Assembly: GCA_963677135.2 (NCBI GenBank)
Contig: CAXXLS010000002.1
Span: 62,001-126,000, forward strand
Length of the DNA stretch: 64,000 bases
DNA from: Seleniibacterium sp963677135
GTDB taxonomy: Bacteria; Desulfobacterota; Desulfuromonadia; Desulfuromonadales; Geopsychrobacteraceae
Direction of reading: 5' to 3'
This document shows, in pieces, positions 51,252-59,751 of the stretch; positions within the stretch are counted from its first letter, which is position 1; each line of letters starts with the position of its first letter. The translations under genes were made by a program, and so were the position numbers. The notes beneath the pieces were generated by a model. That model was not told the DNA's origin. It worked only from the letters and a program-made list of their open reading frames with translations, and did no database searches.

Positions 51252-53270
51252 TCAGTTTTCTCCTGCGGGCAGTTCAAGGATAAAAATCGTTCCTTTTGGC
51301 TGATTCGGAACGAATATCAGGTTTCCGTTATGGGCTTTAACGATGCGCGTCGAAACGGACAGGCCCAGTCCTGCGCCTCCCTTTTGACGCTTGGTCGTGA
51401 CAAAGGGTTCACAGATATGGTCACGCAGGTGCTCGGGGATTCCTGTCCCGGTGTCCTTGACCAGCACCCGCACGACCTGCCGGGATGGGTCGAAATCCGT
51501 TTCCAGACGAATTTCTTCATCCGGATTTTCAAGAGCCTGGGACGCGTTGATGAGCAGGTTGATGATGACCTGCTCAAGCCGGGTGGCGACTCCGCGGACC
51601 AGGGGCAGTTCGTCGGCCAGGGCCACCTGGAAATTCCGGGTGGCGTTTTTCAGGGTATTTTTCACCAGGTAGGCCGAGCTGCAGACCACCTGATTAAGAT
51701 CGATATCGCAAAGCTCATCGTTATTGTCATAGCTGGAAAAATCCCTCAGCTCGGTGACGATAAACTTGATGCGCCGCGAGGCTCCGTTGATGTCATCGAT
51801 CATCTGGGGGAGAGTGTCGATGATATCCTCAGCTTCCAGTCCGCCGGGGGAGATGTCCGCATTGCGCTCCAGGCAGTCTTCAAGGACCGGTTGCAGATCC
51901 TGAAAAACATCTTTGACCAGCTGGCTGTTGTGGAGGATCAGCCCGTTGGGGTTGTTGATCTCATGGGCGACGCCGGCCGCCAGTTCGCCGATGGAGGCGA
52001 GGCGGTGGGCCCGGTTGACCTCTTCCTGCAGCTGGCGGTGTTCGGTCACATCGCGGGCGACGTGAATCAGGTAGGGCGTTGAGCTGGCGTCATCGGTCAG
52101 CAGGGAGCAGGAGACATCAAATGTTCTGCCGCGATACTGATGAGTCAGGGGTTGTGACCCCTGGGCGACGTCTGCCAGGGTCGCAAGGGCCGGACAGTCC
52201 GTGCAGGCCGCGTTCTCCGCGGCGAACAATTCGAAGCAGTGCTGACCGATGAGGCTGCTGTAGGGTGCTCCGAACAGGTCATGGGTCGCCTTGTTGGCGC
52301 GAATGATTCTCAGGTCCCGGTCCAGGATTGTCACGCAGTCGGCCATGGCGTCGAAGGTTTTTTCCCATTCCTCCTTGGCGCGGATGATCTTTCTCTCGAT
52401 CTCTTTCTTTTCGGTCACGTCATCGTAGATCCCGACGACCTGCCCGGTCGGGATTTTGTAGAGGTAGCCTTCGATCCACTGAAGGTGATCATCGATCTGC
52501 AGGCGCCGGGCCGCGAGCTGCTCCGGCTGTCCGGATTCCCACACCCTGCGGATGAGCGGGACCAGGTCCCCGTCCGCAGCCCCTTTGCCGAGGACCGTCA
52601 CCGGTTTGTTAAGGACGTCCGTCAGCGGGGTTTTGAACATCATGGCTCCGGACCGGTTGAGATTTTCTATGATAAAGTCGGTCCCGTCGCCAATGGCGCC
52701 GTAAACGGCAACGCCATTGCCCATGTTGTTGAACAGTTCGCGATAGATGGCTTCCTGCTGCAGGGCTTTCTGTTCTGCTTCACGAAGTTTCCTGGTCTTT
52801 TCCGCCACCAGCTGTTCAAGCTTGTCGCGATAGTTCTTCAGTTCCAGGTGCAGCCTGATTCTCTGCAGCAGGATGGCGGGCTGGAACGGTTTGCTGATAT
52901 AGTCGGCCGCCCCCAGGATCAGACCCTGGGTTTCATCCTCCTCGTTGTCCAGGGCTGACAGAAAGATAAAGGGAATATCCTTAAGCGCCGGGCGCTCCTT
53001 GAGCTGTTCGCACAATTGGTAGCCATTCATCTCCGGCATCATGATATCCAGCAGCATCAGGTCCGGGATAAACCCCCTGTCGAGCAGCCGGAGTGCCGAT
53101 CGGCCGTCGATAGCAACCCGCAGGTCATAGCTGTCGCCGAGCAGTGCTACCAGCGCGTCGAGGTTGATCGGATTGTCATCGACGGCGAGGATTCTGGCTT
53201 TCATATGTTCTTCCGGAGCTTTCGCGACAGGGGCTGACAGCCCGCCTGGCCGCTGCTGGTCAGGACTCAT
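51252..53270 (-). CDS. Receiver-PAS-histidine kinase
   Basis: 672 residues. N-terminal receiver about 25-145 (ILAVDDNPINLDA, LMLLDIMMPEMNG, ADYISKPFQP), a coiled-coil linker (NYRDKLEQLVAEKTRKLREA), two PAS modules about 165-405 (the second with an insertion CTDCPALATL), then HisKA (SIGELAAGVAHEINNPNGLI) and HATPase (LLINASQALENPDEE, DTGTGIPEHL, GAGLGLSVST). Overlaps the preceding gene by 11 bp. Cytoplasmic. Confidence 0.92.
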   Translation of the reverse strand: MSPDQQRPGGLSAPVAKAPEEHMKARILAVDDNPINLDALVALLGDSYDLRVAIDGRSALRLLDRGFIPDLMLLDIMMPEMNGYQLCEQLKERPALKDIPFIFLSALDNEEDETQGLILGAADYISKPFQPAILLQRIRLHLELKNYRDKLEQLVAEKTRKLREAEQKALQQEAIYRELFNNMGNGVAVYGAIGDGTDFIIENLNRSGAMMFKTPLTDVLNKPVTVLGKGAADGDLVPLIRRVWESGQPEQLAARRLQIDDHLQWIEGYLYKIPTGQVVGIYDDVTEKKEIERKIIRAKEEWEKTFDAMADCVTILDRDLRIIRANKATHDLFGAPYSSLIGQHCFELFAAENAACTDCPALATLADVAQGSQPLTHQYRGRTFDVSCSLLTDDASSTPYLIHVARDVTEHRQLQEEVNRAHRLASIGELAAGVAHEINNPNGLILHNSQLVKDVFQDLQPVLEDCLERNADISPGGLEAEDIIDTLPQMIDDINGASRRIKFIVTELRDFSSYDNNDELCDIDLNQVVCSSAYLVKNTLKNATRNFQVALADELPLVRGVATRLEQVIINLLINASQALENPDEEIRLETDFDPSRQVVRVLVKDTGTGIPEHLRDHICEPFVTTKRQKGGAGLGLSVSTRIVKAHNGNLIFVPNQPKGTIFILELPAGEN

Positions 53271-54735
53271 GGGAATGCCTTTCGAGGATCTCGGCGATCA
53301 GTCTGGATGCCGTATCATACTGAAATACCTCCAGCTCCTTCAGCAGCCTGTCGACCTGACTGGAGACCGATTCCGGCCAGCGGCGGCTTTTAAGCCTGTC
53401 GGCTGCTGCTGTGACGGCTTTGGCCCGGTGCTCTTCCACCTGCTCCCGCAGGTTTACGAGGAGGGCGACCAGATCCGGCAGCTGTCCCGCCGGCCCGGAT
53501 TCCCGGGCTCTCAACTCCGGGTCGGGCAGGGAACGGATCGCCCGAACAAGTTTCTGATGCTCCTGGCCGAGGTCGGCAAGGTAGCTGGCAGTGCCCGAGG
53601 TGGCCAGCTCCCGTTCCAGTTGTCCTGCCAGATCCTGGATGCGACAGGCGCCCAGACCGCCGGCGACTCCCCGCAGGGTGTGGGCCGCGTGGACAGCCTG
53701 GGACAAATCTCCCGTGGCGATGAAGCGTTGCAGTTCATCGATAATACCGGAAAAACTCGCGACGTATTGCTGCAACATGTTTCGATAGTTGTCCCGCTTG
53801 CCCCCCGCCATACTTATCCCGGTCTGGATGTCGACGAATTCCTGCAGAGCCGTCAGGTCGAAGAGGCTTGTCCCTGTTCCCGGAATGTCCACGTTCATGT
53901 CATTCTGCCTGGGCAGCACAATCCACTTTTGCAGCTCCTGGTGGAGTTTCGTGGAATCGAAGGGTTTGACCAGATAGCCGTTGGCTCCCGCCGAAAAACT
54001 TTCTGCCCAGCTGGTTTCGGCGTTGGCCGACATGACGATGATGGGAAGGTCGTAATGGCCGCTGCTTCTGACGCTTCTGATCATGTCCAGCCCGTTCATC
54101 ACCGGCATCAGGATGTCGGTAAGAACCAGGTCGTAATCCGCCTGGCTGATCTGGTCGAGAGCGTCCTTGCCATTGACGACTTCGGTCACCTCCAGGCCGA
54201 TGTTTTCAAGCAGAGTTCTGGCCATCAGCCTGCCGATATCATTATCTTCGACCAGCAGGATCTTCGGTTGGCGATGGAAGGCGGCCGGTTCCCGGGCCAG
54301 CTCTTCCAGTTGCTGGCGGCGCTTGATGATCTTGCCGATAGCCTCGGTGAAGGCCGAGAAGCTGATACGGTCGGACAGCGGAATGATATGGCTGCCGACC
54401 CCGGACAGCCTGGCCAGGTTATCGTGGTGGATGGAACGGTGGAAATAGATGATGTCGAATTGATCGCGGCGCTGCCGGTCCTGCAGCTCGATGAATTCGT
54501 GGCCGGATATATCCTTGAGGCTATGGTTGACGATCAGCCACTGATAAGAGGTCCCCAGTTTTCTGCAGGCGTCGATCATCATCAACGCCGTCTGCAGGGA
54601 TCTGCAGGTGTGGACATCAAAGCTCATTTTCCTGAACTGATGTTCAAGCAGTTCGCAATGCTCCGGATTGTCATAGACCAGAAGGATTGTTTTGTTCTGA
54701 TCATGCGGATTTGGCATTGAACCTGTCCTCGTCAA
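53260..54735 (-). CDS. Tandem receiver plus HPt phosphotransfer protein
   Basis: 491 residues. First receiver-like module about 15-135 has Asn-His in place of the phospho-Asp (LIVNHSLKDISG), so it is a pseudo-receiver. The second, about 157-280, is canonical (ILLVEDNDIGRLM, LVLTDILMPVMNG, YLVKPF). An HPt domain about 305-400 carries the phospho-His in AAHTLRGVAGGLGA. The C-terminal helical tail has no signature. Start could be the ATG at 54717. First gene of the four-gene signalling operon. Confidence 0.88.
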   Translation of the reverse strand: MTRTGSMPNPHDQNKTILLVYDNPEHCELLEHQFRKMSFDVHTCRSLQTALMMIDACRKLGTSYQWLIVNHSLKDISGHEFIELQDRQRRDQFDIIYFHRSIHHDNLARLSGVGSHIIPLSDRISFSAFTEAIGKIIKRRQQLEELAREPAAFHRQPKILLVEDNDIGRLMARTLLENIGLEVTEVVNGKDALDQISQADYDLVLTDILMPVMNGLDMIRSVRSSGHYDLPIIVMSANAETSWAESFSAGANGYLVKPFDSTKLHQELQKWIVLPRQNDMNVDIPGTGTSLFDLTALQEFVDIQTGISMAGGKRDNYRNMLQQYVASFSGIIDELQRFIATGDLSQAVHAAHTLRGVAGGLGACRIQDLAGQLERELATSGTASYLADLGQEHQKLVRAIRSLPDPELRARESGPAGQLPDLVALLVNLREQVEEHRAKAVTAAADRLKSRRWPESVSSQVDRLLKELEVFQYDTASRLIAEILERHSHES

Positions 54736-54810
54736 GAGGGTGCTGCAACCTGTGGCGCTGATTTGCCGGCAATATTGGTTAGTCTTTTAATATTAATAAA
54801 AGTTTATAAT

Positions 54811-55326
54811 TTAGTCAATCGCTTCCATTTCATCGATTTTCAGAAGCACGGCCTGATCTATTTTTTCCGTGGAAATCGTGAAGCGCATCTGCCTGGTTCC
54901 GGCCATGGTATCCAGGTCCAGGCAGGCTGGAACCTTATGATGGCTGAGGCCGCTGGTAAAGGTGTTCATGACCGTCATACGAATGGCACAGGACAGGCAG
55001 TGCAGGGTTTCGCCACAGCCGCCCGGGTCGTTGGCATGAGGACAGCCGAATACTTCACCGCCCAGCAGCCCTTCGATTTCATTCTGAGGCCTGTCTACCA
55101 GCCCCTGCGCCTGCTGATTGGCCATGACGATTCGGCCGCTGTCGTTCACCATAAAGACCGGGGCCTCGATTTCATTCAGGTAATCGGCCAGGGGCTGGCC
55201 GAGGCCGGCCATGACTTTGCCCAGGCAGGCTCTGCAGATGCCGTGACTGACGTCATTCTGCCCGCCCGGCGATGCTGTTGCCGGACGCAGCTCCTGGTGA
55301 CAATATGTGCAGCGGTATTCGATCAA
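54811..55326 (-). CDS. PAS-domain protein with N-terminal zinc-binding Cys pairs
   Basis: 171 residues from a TTG start at 55326, with GGGAG upstream; the longer frame overlaps the cheW 3' end and has no start signal. Cys pairs CTYC (about 5-8) and CRAC (about 32-35) form a likely zinc site. A PAS module follows (VFMVNDSGRIVMANQQAQGL) with further Cys residues (CPHANDPGGC, CLSC). Probably cytoplasmic redox or metal sensing, inferred. 136 bp after cheW, same strand. Confidence 0.65.
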   Translation of the reverse strand: MIEYRCTYCHQELRPATASPGGQNDVSHGICRACLGKVMAGLGQPLADYLNEIEAPVFMVNDSGRIVMANQQAQGLVDRPQNEIEGLLGGEVFGCPHANDPGGCGETLHCLSCAIRMTVMNTFTSGLSHHKVPACLDLDTMAGTRQMRFTISTEKIDQAVLLKIDEMEAID

Positions 55327-55462
55327 GATCTGCTCCCTGCCAGGGTGTTGCGGCCTTGTTCCGGTTGCCCGTAAGAGGGCCGCAAGGTGGATGACTGGAT
55401 TTCGGTGGTTCCCCGTTCCCCGGCTCGAAACCGGGGAGGGCCGCAGGCGCAATCCGATCGGG

Positions 55463-55963
55463 TCAGGCGACGTCCGCCGTGTCCTGAACCGTTTCAAGAT
55501 GTTCGTTGGCGATCAGAGCCTCAATGTCGAGAAGGATCTTGACGTTGTCGTTCAGTTTGCCGAGACCGCGAATATATTGTGCCTGGTCTTTTCCGGCCGA
55601 AGGGGGCGGTTCGATGTCTCCGAGGGGGATGTCGATCACTTCGTTGACCTTGTCGACCACCAGACCGACCGAGTTGCCGTCGACATCCACCACGATAATG
55701 CAGGTGCGCTCATCATAGTCTCGCGGTTCAAGATGGAAGCGCAGACGAACATCGATAATGGGAATGACTTTGCCTCTCAGGTTGAGGACGCCGATCACGT
55801 GAGAAGGCATATCCGGTACCTTGGTCACCGGCTGGATGCCGATAATTTCGATGACATTGCGGATTTCCAGTCCGTATCCTTCATCGGCAAGCTCGAAGGT
55901 CAGATACATTCCTTCCATGCTGTCCTGGTCGATGGCCAGTACTGAGGTCTCCTGTTGGGTCAT
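55463..55963 (-). CDS. cheW: CheW chemotaxis coupling protein
   Basis: 166 residues from the ATG at 55963 (AAAGGAG upstream). CheW fold: YLTFELADEGYGLEIRNVIE, IGVLNLRGKVIPIIDVRLRF, CIIVVDVDGNSVGLVVDKVN and a C-terminal KILLDIEAL. Links chemoreceptors to the CheA kinase. It stands apart from other che genes and has a sigma-54 promoter upstream. Confidence 0.92.
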   Translation of the reverse strand: MTQQETSVLAIDQDSMEGMYLTFELADEGYGLEIRNVIEIIGIQPVTKVPDMPSHVIGVLNLRGKVIPIIDVRLRFHLEPRDYDERTCIIVVDVDGNSVGLVVDKVNEVIDIPLGDIEPPPSAGKDQAQYIRGLGKLNDNVKILLDIEALIANEHLETVQDTADVA

Positions 55964-56074
55964 TCCATCTGCTCCTTTGTCGTGTCGCAAGTTTAAGTCG
56001 TCAATTCGGCCGAAAGCCTGTTCGCGAGTGCCTGTCTCCCGCGGGTTCCGCAACAGGCCGGACATTGAGAATGA

Positions 56075-56090
56075 AGCATTATTGGTGCCA
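56075..56090 (-). promoter_or_regulatory. Candidate sigma-54 promoter of cheW
   Basis: On the minus strand TGGCACCAATAATGCT has GG-N10-GC spacing; positions 7 and 12 differ from consensus. Predicted start near 56064, about 100 nt before the cheW ATG. The rest of the gap 55964-56295 is AT-rich with no other feature. Confidence 0.6.
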
Positions 56091-56295
56091 ACTAATAAAG
56101 AGCCGCAAGATCGTGAATATCGATGATTTTTTTCGGAAATAGCGGGCTGCGGCCGAACGCGACCGGTGCAATTTATCTTGATATGGTTTCGGGGAGATGG
56201 GCTAACATGCTGTAAATTATAGTGGTTTGAGGGATAAATATTTATTGCTTCTGCAATTAATGTTGCAGGGTTTTGCTGGCCCGGACAGCCTTTTT

Positions 56296-57180
56296 TCAAG
56301 GTGCCGATCGCAACCTGTCCAGGAAGGTCTTGAAGAGGATCGACCGGTAGCTGTCCGCTCTGGTGAGGATGATGAAGTCGCGCTGCAGGTTCAGCGGGGT
56401 TCGGATCTCGGCCAGCCAGCCCTGTTCCAGTTCGCGCTGGACCGCCATGCGCGACAGGCAGGCACAGCCGGCCCCTGCTTCAACCGCTTTCTTGATGGCT
56501 TCGGTATGGCCCAGCTCCATGGTTATGACAAAGTCGAGCTGGGCGTGGCGCATGGCTTTTTCAAACACCTCCCTGGTTCCCGATCCTGCCTCCCTCATGA
56601 TCCAGTCCCCGGTTTCCAGATCCTGATTCCCGATTTCGACCTGCCGGGCCCAGGCATGCTGTGGACAGGTGACGACGACAAGTTCGTCGTCGCGCCACTT
56701 CTGCACGGAGAGCCTTGAAATGTGCTGAAATCCTTCAATGAGGCCGAGGTCAAAGTCTCCGTTGTCGAGGCCATTTTCAATCTGCCGGGCGTTGGCGACA
56801 AACAGAAGGATTTTGGCCTTGGGGAACTGCTGGGAAAACCTGGTAATGAGCTGGGGCAGCAGGTAATTGCCGATGGTGGTGCTGGCACCGACCCGTAATT
56901 CGCCGACCGGCTCCTGGGCCGACTCGCAAAGCAGCATCTCGATCTGCTTTTCCTGGTCGAGCAGGCGGTTTACCAGAGGGAGCAGCGTGCGGCCGCGATC
57001 GTTCAGCAGCAGCCTTTTGCCGTGGCGATTGAACAGGGGGGCATCGGAATAACGCTCCAGCTCGGCAAGGGCCATGCTCACGGCGGACTGGGTCAGCTGC
57101 AGGTCGTCACTGGCCCGGGTGACGCTGTTCAGACTGGCGACTTTGGCAAATATCTGGAGCTGTCTTAAGGTAACGGCCAT
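56296..57180 (-). CDS. LysR-family regulator (CysB/YeiE-like), divergent from YeiH
   Basis: 294 residues. Helix-turn-helix about 1-60 (LRQLQIFAKVASLNSVTRAS, LTQSAVSMALAELERYS), then an effector domain with VGASTTIGNYLLPQLITRF, the signature of the CbbR/CysL/YeiE branch. Divergent from the YeiH-type transporter gene, with shared AT-rich regulatory DNA that contains ATGAT-N7-ATCAT (57201-57217), a plausible LysR box. Confidence 0.9.
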   Translation of the reverse strand: MAVTLRQLQIFAKVASLNSVTRASDDLQLTQSAVSMALAELERYSDAPLFNRHGKRLLLNDRGRTLLPLVNRLLDQEKQIEMLLCESAQEPVGELRVGASTTIGNYLLPQLITRFSQQFPKAKILLFVANARQIENGLDNGDFDLGLIEGFQHISRLSVQKWRDDELVVVTCPQHAWARQVEIGNQDLETGDWIMREAGSGTREVFEKAMRHAQLDFVITMELGHTEAIKKAVEAGAGCACLSRMAVQRELEQGWLAEIRTPLNLQRDFIILTRADSYRSILFKTFLDRLRSAP

Positions 57181-57200
57181 GCTGTACTATATCAGGATAA

Positions 57201-57256
57201 ATGATTAAAGATATCATTATTATAAATTATTATTTATGAAATGAACGGGCTATAAT
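57201..57256. promoter_or_regulatory. LysR-type dyad and -10 element between lysR and yeiH
   Basis: ATGAT-N7-ATCAT at 57201-57217 fits the T-N11-A rule for LysR sites. A perfect -10 TATAAT lies at 57251-57256, 30 bases before the yeiH start; the -35 is poor, as expected for an activated promoter. Confidence 0.5.
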
Positions 57257-57285
57257 TCCGTATGTCAAACTTCAGGAGAGCCATT

Positions 57286-58218
57286 ATGCCATCGGAAAAA
57301 GTACCCCGGATCATGTTTGTCGGTTGTCTTGCCGCCTGCCTCTTGCCCTGGATGGATGCGTCCTATGCATTGCTGCTCGGGATTGCTGTCAGTCTGTTTT
57401 TCGGTAATCCGTGGCCCCGGCAGACGGCCCTGGCCAGTAAGAAACTGCTGCAGGCGTCCGTGGTCGGGCTTGGCTTCGGACTCAGCCTGGGAGAGGTCTG
57501 GTCGACCGGCAGGCAATCCCTTGTCTATACCTTCGTCGGGATCTGTTTCACCCTTGTTCTGGGAACGCTTATCGGACGACTGTTCAAGGTCGAAGCCAGG
57601 ACCTCCCTGCTGGTGTCCTTCGGGACCGCAATCTGCGGAGGGAGTGCCATTGCGGCCATGGCCCCGGTCCTGAAAGCGAAGGATGCTGAAATCGCAGTTT
57701 CCCTTGCCACGGTTTTTACCCTCAATGCCGTTGCGTTGCTGCTGTTTCCGGTTATCGGTCATGAACTGAATTTAAGCCAGTCCGTGTTCGGAACCTGGGC
57801 CGGCATGGCGATTCATGACACCAGCAGCGTGGTCGGGGCCGCTTCGGTTTACGGAGCCCAGGCCCTGGCGGTCGGCACCACGGTCAAATTGTCCCGGGCA
57901 CTCTGGATCACGCCTTTCGTGCTGGTAACGGCGTGGCGGAATCAGGCCACGGGCAGGAATGCTTTCCCCTGGTTTATTGTCGGATTCATCTGCGCGGCGG
58001 CGATCAGTACCGCCTTTCCCCAGGCGGCTGGTGCCTGGCACCTGGTGGCCCGCGTGGCCAGACAAGCTCTGGTGGTGACTCTGTTTCTGATTGGGGCGGG
58101 GCTGAGCCGGGAACTGCTGCGCCGGGTCGGGGTCCGGCCATTGCTGCAGGGGGTGCTGCTGTGGGCGGTGGTCGGCAGCGTTACGCTGACCTGCCTCGAA
58201 CTGTTCGGCGTTGCCTGA
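57286..58218 (+). CDS. YeiH/UPF0324-family membrane transporter
   Basis: 310 residues from the ATG at 57286 (CAGGAGAG upstream). About ten membrane helices; signatures ALLLGIAVSLFFGNPWPRQT, GLGFGLSLGEVW, FGTAICGGSAIAAMAPVLKA and GTWAGMAIHDTSSVVGAA. Often annotated as putative sulfate exporter; the substrate is not established. The divergent LysR partner is conserved in many genomes with this family. Confidence 0.88.
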   Translation: MPSEKVPRIMFVGCLAACLLPWMDASYALLLGIAVSLFFGNPWPRQTALASKKLLQASVVGLGFGLSLGEVWSTGRQSLVYTFVGICFTLVLGTLIGRLFKVEARTSLLVSFGTAICGGSAIAAMAPVLKAKDAEIAVSLATVFTLNAVALLLFPVIGHELNLSQSVFGTWAGMAIHDTSSVVGAASVYGAQALAVGTTVKLSRALWITPFVLVTAWRNQATGRNAFPWFIVGFICAAAISTAFPQAAGAWHLVARVARQALVVTLFLIGAGLSRELLRRVGVRPLLQGVLLWAVVGSVTLTCLELFGVA

Positions 58219-58251
58219 TTCATTCCGCGACCGCACGGGGTGCAGCCTGTT

Positions 58252-59475
58252 TCAGGCCGCGCCCCGATCCTGGGTAAATTGATAGATCCTCTGCAGAACC
58301 ATCACTCCAGCCCCCCGGGCGGTATCCGTATGCTGCCATTTCTGTACGACAATCTCCGGCAGGTTGTCCAGGTTGCCGGTCAGGTAGTGGGGGATGCTCT
58401 CCTGCATCGGCCCGATCAGGGTCTCGCCGGCCAGGGTTCCTTTGCCGGTGAGAATGATTTTGGACGGGTTGAAGATTTCGATCAGGTTGGCGATGCCGAT
58501 TCCCAGGGCGCGACCGACCTCCCGGTAGAGCTTGACCAGAGCGTCCTCGCCTGTTTTTGCTCTTTCGATCACGTCCTCTATGGCCAGATCCTTCAGCGGG
58601 GTGGCGGTTTCCCATGCCCCTTCCCGGGCCAGGTCCTTGGCTCGTTGCAGAATGGCAAAATTGCCGGCATGAGCCTCGAAGCAGCCTTGCTTTCCGCACC
58701 GGCAGAGGGGGCCGTTGGGATCGATGACGGTATGACCGAATTCCCCGGCGACTCCTGATTGGCCCTTGTAGAGTTGACCATTGATGAAGATAGCGATGGC
58801 AATCCCCTGGGCAAGATTGACCACGATAAAATCGTCCGTGTTTTTCCCTTCTCCGAACCATTGTTCCGCCAGCGCGATACATTTGACACTGTTTTCGATA
58901 TAGGTCGGGATCGCGAGTTTCTGATCAAGAATTTCCTTGAGGTGAATGTTTTTCCATTTGTAGTTCAGGGCGAACTTGATGACGCTGTCCGGCTCATTGA
59001 CCAGGCCGGGAATGGCTACGCCGATCCCTGAGATCTGAGCCCTGGTCAGCTCCGTCTTCCACATGCAGTTGTGGACTGCCTGCATGATCTGGTCGGCAAC
59101 GGTCTCCGGAGAGGTGTCCTCTTCGGAAAAGTAGACGGAGTGCTCAGCCAGGATGTCCGCCTGCAGGTTGATGATGACGACATTGATCCGTCTGACCGAG
59201 AGAAAGACCCCGATGGTGTAGGCCCCGTCGGGGTTCAGGGTCAGCAGGACCGGTTTTCTCCCGCCAATGGATACACCCGTCTGTTTTTCCAGGAGCAGTT
59301 TCTTTTCAAGAAGTTCTGCCGTGATTCCCGAAACCGCCGCAGGGCTCAGCCCGATCTGTTTGGCGATATCGGCACGGGAAATCGGCTGCTGGTCGCGGAT
59401 GGTGTATAGGACCTTGAACTGATTGATAGAACGCATTGTTGTTTTGTCAAGAGACGGTAGGAAATGGAAAGACAC
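58252..59475 (-). CDS. ROK-family (NagC/XylR-type) repressor
   Basis: 407 residues from GTG at 59475 (AAGGA about 10 bases upstream); the ATG at 59436 has no ribosome site. N-terminal helix-turn-helix (ISRADIAKQIGLSPAAVSGI), then the ROK sugar-kinase-like domain with ISGIGVAIPGLVNEP, GVAGEFGHTVID and the zinc motif CRCGKQGCFEAHAG. Divergent from the uronate isomerase/TRAP operon, with a XylR-like operator at its promoter, so the likely ligand is a uronate or related sugar. Confidence 0.9.
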   Translation of the reverse strand: MSFHFLPSLDKTTMRSINQFKVLYTIRDQQPISRADIAKQIGLSPAAVSGITAELLEKKLLLEKQTGVSIGGRKPVLLTLNPDGAYTIGVFLSVRRINVVIINLQADILAEHSVYFSEEDTSPETVADQIMQAVHNCMWKTELTRAQISGIGVAIPGLVNEPDSVIKFALNYKWKNIHLKEILDQKLAIPTYIENSVKCIALAEQWFGEGKNTDDFIVVNLAQGIAIAIFINGQLYKGQSGVAGEFGHTVIDPNGPLCRCGKQGCFEAHAGNFAILQRAKDLAREGAWETATPLKDLAIEDVIERAKTGEDALVKLYREVGRALGIGIANLIEIFNPSKIILTGKGTLAGETLIGPMQESIPHYLTGNLDNLPEIVVQKWQHTDTARGAGVMVLQRIYQFTQDRGAA

Positions 59476-59654
59476 GATAAACTATTCCTTCGATAGAGAT
59501 GATGAATTTGAAACTCATCATATGACTTTGTTTTCTGGGTTAAAAAATAGCATATTTTGCGGGGCGCCTAAAAGAAAATCTTCCTATTGTTGCTAATATA
59601 TCAATTTTTAAGTGAAAAAAAGTTGTTAATTTTAAAACGGGTGATATTTTTTTA

Positions 59655-59709
59655 TTGACTCCAAATGCAGAACAGGTTTAATTTCCACTTTGTTAACTCA
59701 GTGAACAAA
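59655..59709 (+). promoter_or_regulatory. uxaC promoter with ROK-type operator
   Basis: TTGACT (59655-59660) and TTTAAT (59677-59682) are 16 bases apart. Just downstream, across the predicted start, is a 21-bp near-perfect palindrome (59689-59709) beginning TTTGTT and ending AACAAA, with a single mismatched pair; this resembles XylR/ROK operators. Confidence 0.65.
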
Positions 59710-59751
59710 CCTTCTGGATGGTCTTGCTTGATATTAAAAGGTGGTGGAACG

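Noticed and set aside
59665..59751. Longer uronate isomerase N-terminus
   Set aside because: The frame starts before the predicted transcription start and crosses the operator; the ATG at 59752 has a ribosome site and conserved downstream residues.
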